DNA of 64,000 nucleotides from Collimonas arenae (GTDB lineage Bacteria; Pseudomonadota; Gammaproteobacteria; Burkholderiales; Burkholderiaceae_D). The stretch is from the NCBI RefSeq assembly GCF_001584165.1, contig NZ_CP013233.1, positions 1,736,001 to 1,800,000 of the forward strand. The letters are read 5' to 3'. The translations under genes and the position numbers were made by a program. Shown here one piece after another: positions 18,443 to 28,138 of the stretch (within the stretch, counting starts at the first letter, position 1; each line of letters opens with the position of its first letter). Under the pieces are notes generated by a model. That model had not been told where the DNA came from. It saw nothing but the letters and a program-made list of their open reading frames with translations, and made no database searches.

Positions 18443-18919
18443 ATGTCCAGTCATATCGCCACTGTCGAGTGGCAGCGGTCGGGGGCAGTATTCATCGATA
18501 ATCGCTACAGTCGCGCTCATCAATGGCAATTCGATGGCGGTGCGGTAGTGCCGGCGTCGAGTTCGCCGCACGTGGTCAAGGTGCCATTCTCCGAGCCTGC
18601 CAATGTCGATCCCGAGGAGGCTTTCGTGGCCTCGTTGTCGAGCTGCCATATGTTGTGGTTCCTGGGGCTGGCGGCGAATGCCGGTTATGTGGTCGACAGC
18701 TATGTCGACCAGGCGCGCGGACACATGCAGCGCGCGGCAGATGGCAAGAGCTGGATCGCGCTGGTCGAATTGCTGCCGCAGGTGGTGTTTTCCGGCGCCA
18801 AGATACCGGACGATGCGGCAGTGGCAAGCTTGCACCATAAGGCGCACGAGGAATGCTTCCTGGCGCGTTCCGTCAAAAGCGAAATCCGGACTGAGGGCAA
18901 CTGGCGCTATCAGGCCTGA
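18443..18919 (+). CDS. OsmC-family protein
   Basis: 158-aa OsmC/Ohr-fold protein. The two family cysteines appear in EEAFVASLSSCHMLWFLGLA and HKAHEECFLARSV, consistent with thiol-dependent reduction of organic peroxides. The start at 18443 is set by GGGAGGAG just upstream. It lies directly behind the GntR gene, so its expression is probably tied to that regulator; regulation by GntR rather than OhrR is unusual for peroxidatic OsmC proteins. Confidence 0.9.
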   Translation: MSSHIATVEWQRSGAVFIDNRYSRAHQWQFDGGAVVPASSSPHVVKVPFSEPANVDPEEAFVASLSSCHMLWFLGLAANAGYVVDSYVDQARGHMQRAADGKSWIALVELLPQVVFSGAKIPDDAAVASLHHKAHEECFLARSVKSEIRTEGNWRYQA

Positions 18920-18990
18920 TGCATCGAAGACAATTACGATACTGCTGACGATCTTCGCCAACCGCGGCTTTTGAAGACATATCGGAAAAG

Positions 18991-19314
18991 ATGCTACGCA
19001 CAGTCACACATCCAATGAAAATACGGCACCTGGTTCTTCTGCGTTTCAAACAAGATACCCCGGCAAGTGAGCAAGCTCACTGCATGCGCGACTTTGCCGG
19101 GCTTGCCGATTTGATCGAAGGCATTGTCGGTTTCGAACACGGCGCCAACATAAGCCCGGAAGGATTGGATAAAGGCTATACGCATGCTGTGACCATCACG
19201 TTTGCCAGCCAGGCATTCCGGGACGCGTATCTTGATCACGTCGCGCACCTGGCTTTTGTGGCCCGGCTGAAGCCCTGGCTCGATGAGGTTTTGGTGTTCG
19301 ATTATGGCATTTGA
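18991..19314 (+). CDS. Dabb-family (stress-responsive alpha/beta barrel) protein
   Basis: 107-aa small ferredoxin-like-fold protein: MKIRHLVLLRFKQDTP, IVGFEHGANISPEGLDKGYTHAVTITFAS, FRDAYLDHVAHLAFV. The domain starts at the internal Met 19015, an equally possible start; GGAAAAG lies just before 18991. Members dimerise and some are oligoketide cyclases or stress proteins; the role here is unknown. It follows the OsmC gene by 71 nt. Confidence 0.8.
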   Translation: MLRTVTHPMKIRHLVLLRFKQDTPASEQAHCMRDFAGLADLIEGIVGFEHGANISPEGLDKGYTHAVTITFASQAFRDAYLDHVAHLAFVARLKPWLDEVLVFDYGI

Positions 19315-19452
19315 TGGATAGCGATGCGCCGATCCTGTCACCCCTCTGCGGGTACGCTGGGTTGTAGCCTTAACAGGATCAGTTCGCAGATCGCCGTTAT
19401 TAAACGAGTACTGAATCGATAAAGCACGTTATTCAGCGTCAGCGGAAATCAT

Positions 19453-19845
19453 ATGGAACCCACTCGAATCACAGAAATGCGGCTGATGACCGTGCAAGAC
19501 GAGCTGTCGGCCCGAGAACCCATTTTCCATCGGCCTGAGCATGGAACAACGCGTGCCGACTTCGAGAGGATGATGGACGCAGAGTTTTGGGAGGTAGGTG
19601 CATCTGGACGCCGTTACAGTCGAGCTCACGTCCTTGCCATCCTCGAAGAGCGATATGCCACGTCAATCGACGAGCATTGGGAAACGCGAGACTTCTTCTG
19701 CCAGGAAATCGCGCCTGATACCTATCTGTTGACCTACACACTATTGCAGGAGTCCAGAACCACCCGCCGCGCTACGCTTTGGCGACGCGTCGCTGGAGGA
19801 TGGCGCATTGTCTACCACCAAGGAACAATCGTTGAGCCGTCGTAG
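19453..19845 (+). CDS. DUF4440/NTF2-like protein
   Basis: 130-aa protein with the NTF2-like/DUF4440 pattern: RMMDAEFWEVGASGRRYSRAHVLAILEER, TYLLTYTLLQESRTTRRATLWRRVAGGWRIVYHQGT. Such proteins form a cone-shaped fold that can bind small ligands; the function is unassigned. No good ribosome site is visible before the ATG. Confidence 0.82.
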   Translation: MEPTRITEMRLMTVQDELSAREPIFHRPEHGTTRADFERMMDAEFWEVGASGRRYSRAHVLAILEERYATSIDEHWETRDFFCQEIAPDTYLLTYTLLQESRTTRRATLWRRVAGGWRIVYHQGTIVEPS

Positions 19846-20124
19846 GAATTGGACGCATTGCATTGACAAGAGGCGGTGAAGCCGTCGATGCGTTGAGATG
19901 ATGAGTATCGTTTTTCTGAGAAACATTGAAAGCAATCGGCTGATAATCCCGTGCCGAAACCTGGCTTGACGAATGGCTCAGTTCTGCCAAGAGGAGGCAT
20001 CTGAGTGCTGGGTAAAATTGATATTTCTTTGCAAATATTTGTGCGTAACACAATGAATGTTTTTCCATAATCAGGCTATACGACTATTGTTTCCCAAGTA
20101 AATTAGCTGTCATAAGAGGACACC

Positions 20125-20433
20125 ATGCTTGAACTCAGACCCACCTGTGAACACTGCAACAAATCATTACCTCCCGATTCGCTTGAAGCACGCATTTGCA
20201 GCTACGAGTGCACGTTTTGCGTAACGTGTGTCGATAACATTTTGGAAAATGTTTGTCCTAACTGTGGTGGTGGTTTCGTCTCTAGGCCGGTCAGACCATC
20301 GAAAAATTTAAAAAACAACAATTTCCTTGGCAGGAATCCTGCGAGCACCCTGCCCACGCATAGACCGGTTGACCTTGAAACTCATGCTCTATTCGCGGCT
20401 GAAATCAAAACAATACCGGCCGAAAAGCGATAG
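20125..20433 (+). CDS. DUF1272 zinc-ribbon protein
   Basis: 102-aa DUF1272 protein. Cys pairs in PTCEHCNKSLP, CSYECTFCVTCVDN and VCPNCGGGFVSRP suggest one or two zinc sites. A lysine/asparagine-rich tail follows. Function unknown. The preceding GAGGACACC is a possible ribosome site. Confidence 0.88.
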   Translation: MLELRPTCEHCNKSLPPDSLEARICSYECTFCVTCVDNILENVCPNCGGGFVSRPVRPSKNLKNNNFLGRNPASTLPTHRPVDLETHALFAAEIKTIPAEKR

Positions 20434-20760
20434 CTGGCCAGAATTGATGACGGGCCGTCGGAAGTGCCGCTTCTTCGGTGAATGACCGAACGGAGGTGGA
20501 TTGTGCCGTCGCTACCTGTTCAAAACGACCGCAAACGGTCAGTCGCGCACCCGATCAATTCGTCGGCAGGTGTGCGAGGAACAGTTCCATCGACCGCCCC
20601 TTGAAGAGGTAGATTTCGCGGCCGGCATCAACGCAGTGAGGATTTTAAATCCGCACCATTAGACAGTTTTTTTGGATAGTCCATCCAGGTAGACCGGGCT
20701 GATCTTTGCGATGCTGCCGCGTAGACTCGAATCTCCCGTACACTATTCAAGGAGATTTCC
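20434..20760. other. Non-coding gap with possible gene remnant
   Basis: About 325 bases without an intact gene. On the minus strand, 20638-20555 reads NPHCVDAGREIYLFKGRSME and so on to a stop, like the tail of a lost gene, but only 28 codons are open. An inverted repeat TGGAT-N5-ATCCA lies at 20673-20687 upstream of the SDR gene and could bind a regulator. Confidence 0.35.
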
Positions 20761-21534
20761 ATGGCAGATCATTCTATTAAAGGTAAGACGGTTCTCATCG
20801 CGGGTGGAGCAAAGAACCTTGGTGGTTTGATTGCCCGTGATCTTGCGCAGCAAGGCGCCAAAGCCGTAATCGTGCATTACAACAGTGAGAGCAGTAAAGC
20901 AGAAGCAGAGGCAACCGTTGCCGCAGTCAAGACGGCGGGAGCTCGGGCAGTGGCCATCCAAGCCGACTTGACGACGGCTGCTGCCGTAGAAAAACTATTT
21001 AATGATGCCATTGCTGCGGTTGGCAAGCCCGATATTGCTATCAACACCGTCGGCAAGGTGCTCAAGAAGCCGATGGCCGAAATCAGCGAAGCTGAATACG
21101 ACGAAATGACGGCGGTCAATTCCAAGACGGCTTTCTTCTTCCTCAAGGAAGCCGGCAAGAATCTCAATGACAACGGCAAGATCTGCACGGTGGTGACGTC
21201 GCTGCTTGGCGCATTCACACCGTTCTATGCGGCCTATGCCGGCACCAAGGCTCCAGTTGAACACTATACCCGCGCGGCATCCAAGGAGTTCGGTGCACGC
21301 GGTATCTCGGTGACAGCAGTTGGCCCGGGGCCTATGGATACACCATTCTTTTACCCCGCCGAAGGCGCCGATGCGGTGGCTTACCATAAGACGGCCGCAG
21401 CACTCTCGCCATTCAGCAAGACCGGCCTGACCGACATTCAAGACGTGGTGCCTTTCATTCGTCACTTAGTAAGCGACGGTTGGTGGATCACCGGTCAGAC
21501 GATCCTGATCAACGGTGGCTACACGACGAAGTAG
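20761..21534 (+). CDS. Short-chain dehydrogenase/reductase
   Basis: 257-aa classical SDR. The cofactor motif is LIAGGAKNLGGLIARDL (GGxxNxG, a variant of TGxxxGxG), followed by INTVGK, and the catalytic region has TSLL...YAAYAGTK with the YxxxK pair. GPGPMDTPFF and GQTILINGGYTTK complete the fold. CAAGGAGATTTCC sets the start. It probably works with the following aldehyde dehydrogenase, oxidising an alcohol to an aldehyde and then to an acid (inference). Confidence 0.9.
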   Translation: MADHSIKGKTVLIAGGAKNLGGLIARDLAQQGAKAVIVHYNSESSKAEAEATVAAVKTAGARAVAIQADLTTAAAVEKLFNDAIAAVGKPDIAINTVGKVLKKPMAEISEAEYDEMTAVNSKTAFFFLKEAGKNLNDNGKICTVVTSLLGAFTPFYAAYAGTKAPVEHYTRAASKEFGARGISVTAVGPGPMDTPFFYPAEGADAVAYHKTAAALSPFSKTGLTDIQDVVPFIRHLVSDGWWITGQTILINGGYTTK

Positions 21535-21716
21535 TTGGGTATCACTAGCTTCATCGATGACGGCATCGTTTTGTCGATCAACTGACGAGTTGAGGGTGTC
21601 GGTAACCGAGTTGGAATCCTGTCTCTCTAAAAGGAATGTGCGGCAAGAGGCTAGGGGGATTGAAGATCAACGATCATCGTCCAATGCAGATGACGGTTTC
21701 ATCACGGAAGAATGGC

Positions 21717-23093
21717 ATGCCTAACAAATTTCAAGTAGTGCTTGATGTGCAGAAGGCACATTTCCTGAGTGACAAAACGAAATGCTATGAATGGCGCATT
21801 GACCAGCTCGACCGCATGGAGCAGATGCTGCGCAATCACCAGGAAGAATTCTGCGCCGCGCTCTATCAGGACTTCGGCAAGCCGTCCTTTGAGCAGCTTT
21901 TCGAAATCACGGTGCCTCTAGGGAACGTTAAGTACTACCGCGAAAACCTCAGGGAGTTGATGGCGCCGCAGCCAGTAGCGATTCCGAAGGGGCTGGAAGC
22001 GACAGGCAACAGCGGCTTGATCTTGAAGGAGCCCTACGGCGCAACGCTGGTGATCGGCCCGTTCAACGCTCCCATCCTGTTGTTGCTGGATCCGGCCATT
22101 GCCGCACTGGCGGCGGGCAACACGGTGGTGCTGAAGCCGGCCAATACCACGCCGGCCACGGCGGCACTGTTCCAAAAGTTCGTGCCACAGTAGTTCGAGC
22201 CGGAAAACGTGGCCATCGTCACCGGTGGGCGCGAGGAAATCTCGGCGTTGCTGGAGCTGCCTTTTGATTTCATCTTCTTTACCGGTAGCTCTGCTGTTGG
22301 CAAGGTGGTGATGCGCGCGGCGGCTGAAAACCTGACACCAGTGATCCTCGAGCTTGGTGGACAGAACCCCACCATCGTGGATGAAACCGCCAACCTCGAC
22401 ATCGCGGCGGACCGCATCGCTTGGGGGCACAATGCCATCTCCGGTCAGTGGTGCATTGCGCCAGGCTACGTCTACGTGCACGAGAGTGTCGCGGACGAGT
22501 TCATCGCCAAGCTAAAGGCATCGATCGTCAAAATGTACGGCATTGATCCGATGCAAAGCCCTGACTTTGCCCGCATGATCAGCGAGCACGACGCGCAACG
22601 CGTGGCCTCCTACATCTTGCCCGACAAGGTGGTGCATGGCGGTCGCAGTGATATTCTCGGCCGCTACGTGGAGCCGACGGTGCTCTATCCATCGACCTGG
22701 GACGACCCGGCATTGCAGCAAGAAGTCTTTGGCCCGGTATTGCCAGTGATGCCTTACACCGACCTGAGGGAGATCGTCGGTATCATGAAGCGTAAGCCAA
22801 AGTCGTTAGCCGCCTACATTTTCAGCAAGAACCAGGTTGCCGTTGACTATGTGCTGGGCAGCCTCTCCTTCGGTGGCGGCTGCGTGAACCAGACCAATCT
22901 GCACTGCTGGATCGACAGTTTGCCTTTCGGTGGCGTCGGTTATGCCGGCATGGGCAAGTACTACGGCAAGGCCGGCTTCGACGCGCTCAGTAATACCAAG
23001 GCGCTATTGATAGGTAATCCGGACCTCGAACTCGATGTCTTTCCACCTTATGCTGGCAAGGACATCGAAAAGAATCTGAGTGTTTTCTCGTGA
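21717..23093 (+). pseudogene. Aldehyde dehydrogenase interrupted by an amber codon
   Basis: Class-3-like NAD(P)-dependent aldehyde dehydrogenase of about 458 codons. Motifs: ATLVIGPFNAPILLLLDPAIAAL, VVLKPANTTPA, FIFFTGSSAVGKVV, catalytic Glu in LELGGQNP, catalytic Cys at codon 246 in GQWCIAP, and PFGGVGYAGMGKYYGKAGFD. One in-frame TAG (22191-22193, codon 159) falls where the protein should read QYFEPENVAI, so TAC or TAT to TAG is the simplest change. The frame is otherwise intact. The Trp before the catalytic Cys (usually Thr) is unusual. The ATG at 21717 has a CGGAAG ribosome site. Confidence 0.85.
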
Positions 23094-23282
23094 ACGGTTC
23101 AGGAACGTCCGGGCAATTTTCAAATTGCTCTTCTCGATAGAGAAAGAAGACCCATTGCTGATCGGAATGCTCTTTTAGGACATGTTATCTCGCTTGTGAA
23201 GCAAAATTTCCTCGATCAAGGCGGATTTACAGGCTGAAGGCATTAACTCGTTGGAGTGATTCATGATTTATAAAACGATCTT

Positions 23283-24187
23283 ATGGACAAACTAGATCAG
23301 TATCGTGTCTTTATTCAAGTTGCCGAAATGGGCAGTTTCATCAAGGCTGCCTATGCATTGCAACTGCCGCGTGCTTCAGTCTCGGCCGCCATTCAACAGC
23401 TCGAATCGGATATGGGAGCGCGGTTGCTACATCGTACAACGCGACAAGTGCGTCTGACTGTCGATGGCGTTCAGTTACTGGAAAGGGTGCGCCAGCTCCT
23501 TGCCGACGCAGAGGATATCGACAAATTATTTCATACCAGTCAACGTAAAGTCTCGGGTCGACTCAACGTGGATGTGCCAAGTCGCATTGCTCGCCGTCTC
23601 ATTGCCCCCGCACTGCCTAGCCTATTGCGCCGTCATCCCCATCTGCAATTGTCGTTGGGCTCGACTGATCGCGCCATCGATCTAGTGCAAGAGGGGATAG
23701 ATTGTGCGGTGCGAGTCGGCACATTGCTCAATAGCACGCTAGTAGTTCGCCCCTTAGGCCAGATCGCAATGATTAACTGCGCCAGCCCCGGCTATTTGCA
23801 AGATCATGGGGTACCCATGGGGCCAGAGGATCTGACCAAAGGCCATTGGTCTGTGGGGTATACCTTAGCCTCTACGGGAAGAGAACTACCTTGGGAATAT
23901 CTTGTATCGGACAGCAAACATACGGTGGATGTGCCTAGCCGCGTAGTTGTCAACAATGCTGAGAACTACATTGCTTGCTGTTCTTCGGGCATGGACTGAT
24001 CCAGATTCCACGTTTCGATGTACAGCATTTGCTCGATAGAGGATTGCTGGTGGAGGTGATGCCCGAATTTCGTGCGGCCCCAATGCAAGTGTCGCTCATC
24101 TATCCGCATCGCCGCCAGCGCTCGCACCGACTCAATGCGTTTAGCGAGTGGTTCGAAGTCTTGATGCGACCTTATCTTGAGCCGTAG
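23283..24187 (+). pseudogene. LysR-family regulator, frameshifted near its 3' end
   Basis: LysR-type regulator of about 302 codons. The N-terminal HTH is DQYRVFIQVAEMGSFIKAAYALQLPRASVSAAIQQLESDMGARLLHRTTRQVRLT, followed by a periplasmic-binding-like effector domain. The frame ends early after IACCSSGMD; restoring one base near 23980-23990 continues as FFGHGLIQIPRFDVQHLLDRG to a stop at 24187. It lies downstream of the SDR/aldehyde dehydrogenase genes on the same strand and may control them. Confidence 0.82.
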
Positions 24188-24404
24188 GGCGCTAGACCTG
24201 ATAGAGGTAAGGGAATTCAGTAATTTGCAAAAATATGCCCGATAAATTCTACAGTCGCATGCGCGCCAAGATATGGCGTCACGCCAGTGCCGAACAAGTT
24301 TTAATACAGGAATTGCGTACTGACCTGCAATGGCCGCGGCCTTGTGCGCATGTGAGTTGGACGAGCAGTAGCGGCCGCAGCACAACATTCCAATAAAGCC
24401 TGAC

Positions 24405-24449
24405 TTGCATAAGTTGCGTTATGCAACTATATTGGTTGCGATACGCAAC
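24405..24449 (+). promoter_or_regulatory. Promoter framed by two operator palindromes
   Basis: TTGCAT (24405-24410) and TATATT (24428-24433) have a 17-nt spacer. AGTTGC-N5-GCAACT (24412-24428) fills that spacer, and a second palindrome GTTGCG-ATA-CGCAAC (24435-24449) covers the start-site region. Both share the core TTGCG-N3-(T/C)GCAA, a typical MarR-type site; a dimer at either would block the promoter. Confidence 0.7.
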
Positions 24450-24465
24450 TTGTGTGAGCCCATTC

Positions 24466-25447
24466 ATGGACCTTGCCGATCTTCAAGCCCAACCCGGAGA
24501 AACGACGATTCTGGAACTCCGGGACTTTTCCCGAAAGCTGGTTCGCGAACTCGGTTTCATGCGAACGACCTTGGCCGATAGCGATCTTGCGCCGTCGGCT
24601 GTCCACGCGATCATCGAAATCGGGGCGGCGCCGGGGATAAGTGCAAAGGACCTGGGCAACATCCTGCGATTAGACAAATCGAACACGAGCAGACAGCTCG
24701 CCCGGATGGAGACCAGCGGCCTTGTGAGGCGCACGGTCGCACAGGCAGACGCCCGCACGTCTGAACTGTATTTGACAGACATTGGGCAGAAACTCCGGAA
24801 AAAAATTGACCGATTCGCGACGGATCAGGTCTCCAACGCGCTTCGGCGCATGGTCCCGGCTGATCAGCAAGCCCTGGTTCGTTCTCTCGCACTGTACGCT
24901 GATGCGCTCGCGCAAGACAGTTCACTCAATGCAGCTTCCCAAGGTGGCGCAACCGGCGGAATTATGGAGGGATATCAATCGGGTTGTATTGGTGACGTTG
25001 CGAGCTTGCACGCCCGGTTTTACTCGGAGCATTGGGTTTCGATGCGTTCTTCGAGAAGAAGGTGGCAACTGAGCTTGCCGAGTTTGCCAGCGCGCTGCCA
25101 GCCGATGGCAAGGCGCTATGGCTTTACGCCGAAAATGGTCGCTCTCTCGCCTCTCTGGCAATTGACGGCAATGATGAAACGGGTACCGCCCATTTACGCT
25201 GGTTCATTGTGGACGATACATTGCGTGGTTCTGGTGTCGGGCGGCAATTGATGTCGCATGCGATGGACTTTGTCGATAGGCGCTTCAGAGAGACCTACCT
25301 CTGGACCTTCAAGGGGCTGGATGCGGCGCGCAATCTGTACGAAAAATTCGGCTTTCAATTGACGGATGAATCGGAGGGCGCGCAGTGGGGAACCCGGGTC
25401 ATCGAGCAACGCTTCAGTCGCCGCTCTGCCGCCCGTGGGCCAAGTAG
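24466..25447 (+). pseudogene. MarR-GNAT bifunctional regulator, frameshifted
   Basis: Fused MarR winged-helix regulator (about residues 10-150: LRDFSRKLVRELGFM, LGNILRLDKSNTSRQLARMETSGLVRRTVAQADARTSELYLTDIGQ) and GNAT acetyltransferase (LRWFIVDDTLRGSGVGRQLMSHAMDF, TYLWTFKGLDAARNLYEKFGFQL). The join at YSEHW/GFDAFFEKK needs one more G at 25034-25036. The acetyltransferase frame then has no stop and runs into the next gene; one more base at the GGG run 25437-25439 would end it at TAG 25445-25447, so that end is inferred. The ATG at 24466 is chosen because the one at 24421 lies inside an operator. Confidence 0.75.
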
Positions 25448-25622
25448 GCGCGATTCCGGTTTGTCACGTGATGGGCCAAAGATGGGTTTGCTCTGCCTGC
25501 TGCAGCGCTGCGATGCCAGCCGATTTCCAGCGATGGGCAAGTGCGCGAGCAACCCTGCAGGCCGGCTTCCTGATAAGCTTCGTGACGGCCGTATCGGCAA
25601 TACATGTAAAACAGGAAATAAA

Positions 25623-25829
25623 ATGGCAAAGAAGAAAAATGATGATCTGGATCCGGAAACCCTGGCCCTGATCAACTGGTGCATCGAAGTCGAGGGCTTC
25701 CTGGTGGCTGGCGGCGCAACGCTGGAGCAGGCGCAGGAACACATTGAGGAGCAGGTCGAATGGTTTACCGACCAGTTTTACGATGGCTTGACGCCCGAGC
25801 AAGCCGCCAAAGCTGCGCTCAGCGATTGA
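25623..25829 (+). CDS. Small conserved-looking acidic protein
   Basis: 68-aa acidic protein (LDPETLALINWCIEVEGFLVAGGATLEQAQEHIEEQVEWFTDQFYDGLTPEQAAKAALSD), probably two or three helices, no signal peptide. I do not recognise a family. An AGGAAATAAA ribosome site and the fresh ATG suggest it is a gene of its own, although the frame is open through from the acetyltransferase. Confidence 0.6.
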   Translation: MAKKKNDDLDPETLALINWCIEVEGFLVAGGATLEQAQEHIEEQVEWFTDQFYDGLTPEQAAKAALSD

Positions 25830-25858
25830 GGTTGGCGGCATCTATGAATTCCAATTGA

Positions 25859-26791
25859 ATGAACCAGCATGAGATAGGGCGCGGCATCAGTTTGTCGGTC
25901 GGCGCTTCGATGGTGTTCGCTTTGCTGTCCGGCTATACCAAGTGGCTGGCGCCGCTCGACGGGCTGGATATCTTTGCCTGGCGCGTGGTGTGGACGTTGC
26001 CGGGAGCACTCGCGTTGGTGGTTCTGCGCCAGCGCATGCCGCAAGCGCGTGAGCTGCTGCGGCGCCTGCGGCGCGAACCGATGACTTGCGCCATGCTGTT
26101 GCTCGTGGCGGCTTTGCTTGGGGTGCAGCTCTGGATATTTCTGTGGGCACCGCTGCATGGCCGCGCACTGGAAGTGTCGCTGGGCTATTTCCTGTTGCCA
26201 TTGACGATGGTGCTGGTCGGCCGTTTTCATTATCACGAACGGCTGGATGTGTTTCAGTGGCTGGCGGTGGCGTTTGCGCTGGTCGGCGTGCTGCATGAGT
26301 TATGGATGACGCGCAGCTTTGCCTGGCCGACGCTGGTGGTGGCGCTCGGCTATCCGCCGTATTTCATCCTGCGTCGCAAGATCAATGCTGATCCAGCGGT
26401 GGCGTTCGCTGTCGAAATGGCTTTGCTGTTGCCGTTTGCGGTGGCGATGCTTTACGCACGGGATTCGTGGGCGCTGGTTGCGCATCGGCCTGCCATGCTG
26501 TTCGTGTTGTTGCCGGGGCTGGGCCTGCTGAGCACCATCGCGCTGGCTTCTTATCTTGGCGCCAGCCGCTTGCTGCCGATGGCGCTGTTCGGCATCCTTG
26601 GCTATGTCGAACCGGTGTTGCTGGTAGGTGTTGCGCTGGTTTTTCTGGGCGAAGCGCTGGCGCCGGGACAGCTGGCGACCTACATTCCGATCTGGTGTGC
26701 GGTTGGCCTGACGGCGGTACATAGTGTGCGCCTGCTGCGCAGGGAAAGAGCAATGCGTCGCGATGGCGCGGCCAATCGCTTGCCGCGCTGA
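25859..26791 (+). CDS. RarD-like EamA-family permease
   Basis: 310-aa inner-membrane drug/metabolite transporter superfamily protein with ten hydrophobic spans. GISLSVGASMVFALLSGYTKWLAPLDGLDIFAWRVVWTLPG and LWIFLWAPLHGRALEVSLGYFLLPLTMVLVGRF match RarD (chloramphenicol-sensitivity protein), as does the C-terminal FGILGYVEPVLLVGVALVFLGE. The substrate is unknown. It converges with the ACT-domain gene with 15 nt between the stops. Confidence 0.85.
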   Translation: MNQHEIGRGISLSVGASMVFALLSGYTKWLAPLDGLDIFAWRVVWTLPGALALVVLRQRMPQARELLRRLRREPMTCAMLLLVAALLGVQLWIFLWAPLHGRALEVSLGYFLLPLTMVLVGRFHYHERLDVFQWLAVAFALVGVLHELWMTRSFAWPTLVVALGYPPYFILRRKINADPAVAFAVEMALLLPFAVAMLYARDSWALVAHRPAMLFVLLPGLGLLSTIALASYLGASRLLPMALFGILGYVEPVLLVGVALVFLGEALAPGQLATYIPIWCAVGLTAVHSVRLLRRERAMRRDGAANRLPR

Positions 26792-26806
26792 AAATTACCG
26801 GTCCGC

Positions 26807-27232
26807 TTACGAGGGCTGTGCCTTGCTGGCATGGCGCAGCGCAAGTTTGGTCAATACCGCCAGCGCTTCGCCGGCGCGCGCGGCCGGTACAAATACATGA
26901 TCGTGAAAATAGGCTGCGACCACATTGGCGCTGATACCGGATTGCGCCAGCTCGGTTGCCACGCATGCGGTCAGTCCGACCGCTGCCAGGCTGGAATGCA
27001 CGCTGAGGGTAATCATGGAGAACAGACCGTCGTATTTCAGGCCGGCGTTGTCGGCTGCCTGCCGTTCCAGGATCAGCGTCAATCCTTCCGCTTCCTGGAA
27101 GGAGGCGATTGGCGCCAGGGCCGCAAAGCTGCCGTAGGCTTGTCCGGGGATCGTGCAGAACACAAACAATTCCTTGCGCGCTATCGGGTGCATCGAAGCG
27201 AGCAGGGTGTCAAGATCGGTGATGGCGCTCAT
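26807..27232 (-). CDS. ACT-domain protein
   Basis: About 141-aa protein with tandem ACT-like segments: RKELFVFCTIPGQAYGSFAALAPIASFQEAEGLTLILER and FSMITLSVHSSLAAVGLTACVATELAQSGISANVVAAYFHDHVFVP. ACT domains usually bind amino acids; the enzyme or regulator partner is unknown. The start at 27232 (MSAITDLDTLL) matches the family pattern; an in-frame ATG at 27265 lies inside an inverted repeat (27262-27277) and is less likely. Confidence 0.8.
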   Translation of the reverse strand: MSAITDLDTLLASMHPIARKELFVFCTIPGQAYGSFAALAPIASFQEAEGLTLILERQAADNAGLKYDGLFSMITLSVHSSLAAVGLTACVATELAQSGISANVVAAYFHDHVFVPAARAGEALAVLTKLALRHASKAQPS

Positions 27233-27390
27233 CGTCGTATAGGAAGAGTGTTGGTTAATCGTCATGCATGTGCATGATACACCGTGGCGGCTGCGTCGAA
27301 GTCATCGTCCTGTCATGAGACTGCTATATGTTCCGATCAACGGTTGCGGACAACCATTGCCGGCAGCACCTGTTTCCTGATGGATGACTC

Positions 27391-28073
27391 ATGTACAAAA
27401 ACAACAAGCGATTAATCATTCTCGATGCCGACGGCACCACCATCGACGCCTACAGCGCGATCGACAAGACATTTTCCCGTCACGGCATGGAGATCGGCGA
27501 CGAAGAGAGGTTTCAGAAGCGCCGCCGCCTGTTCAAATATCTTGGCGGCTTGAAGGAGTTTCCATCCAACCTGAAGAAGCAGATCGGCAAGCAGAACCGC
27601 AAGCTGCTGATTGCCACTCTGACCGAGGTCTACCGTGAAGAGGCGTTGCTGTATCCAGGCATTGCCGGCCTGGTGCAAAGCCTGATCGCCGCACCCGATG
27701 TGGTTGTTGGCCTGGTCACGCGGAATGTCACCAACCAGCCGGAAGAAACTCTCAGGCAACTGTTCCGACGTCACGACATCGATCTGAACGCGCTCGATTT
27801 TTTCGCGCATATTCCGACCCACCAGGAAAAGTCCAGGAATTCCGCGCAATCCGCGAACGCTTCGACATCAATCCGGCACGCGCCTATATCTGCGGCGACG
27901 AACACAAGGATTATCTGTCGGCGATCGGTAGCGGCATGCATCCTTTCATGGTGTCTTACGGCTTTGAAAGTCACAAGCGACTGATCAAGAAATTCCTGGT
28001 GCCGGAAGAAATCATTTCACGTTCGCCGGCCGAGCTATGCCAGCGTGTGCGGCACGCGCTGGAATTGATTTAG
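27391..28073 (+). pseudogene. HAD-superfamily hydrolase, frameshifted
   Basis: Phosphatase-type HAD protein of about 227 codons. Motif I is LIILDADGTTID (D-x-D), motif II VVGLVTRNVT, and motif III/IV lies after the lesion: AYICGDEHKDYLSAIGSGMHPFMVSYG. The frame breaks at the A run 27827-27830; one more A joins HIPTHQEK to VQEFRAIRERFDINPARAYI and carries it to the TAG at 28071-28073. The substrate is unknown. Confidence 0.85.
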
Positions 28074-28138
28074 CCGAGACGGGCCACTCCTGCTAGAATT
28101 TATCTCTTAGGGCGAAGAGATAGGGCGAGGCAGGAGAC

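Noticed and set aside
22209..23093. Second half of the aldehyde dehydrogenase as a separate gene
   Set aside because: It is in the same frame as the first half, carries the catalytic residues without the cofactor-domain start, and has no ribosome site.
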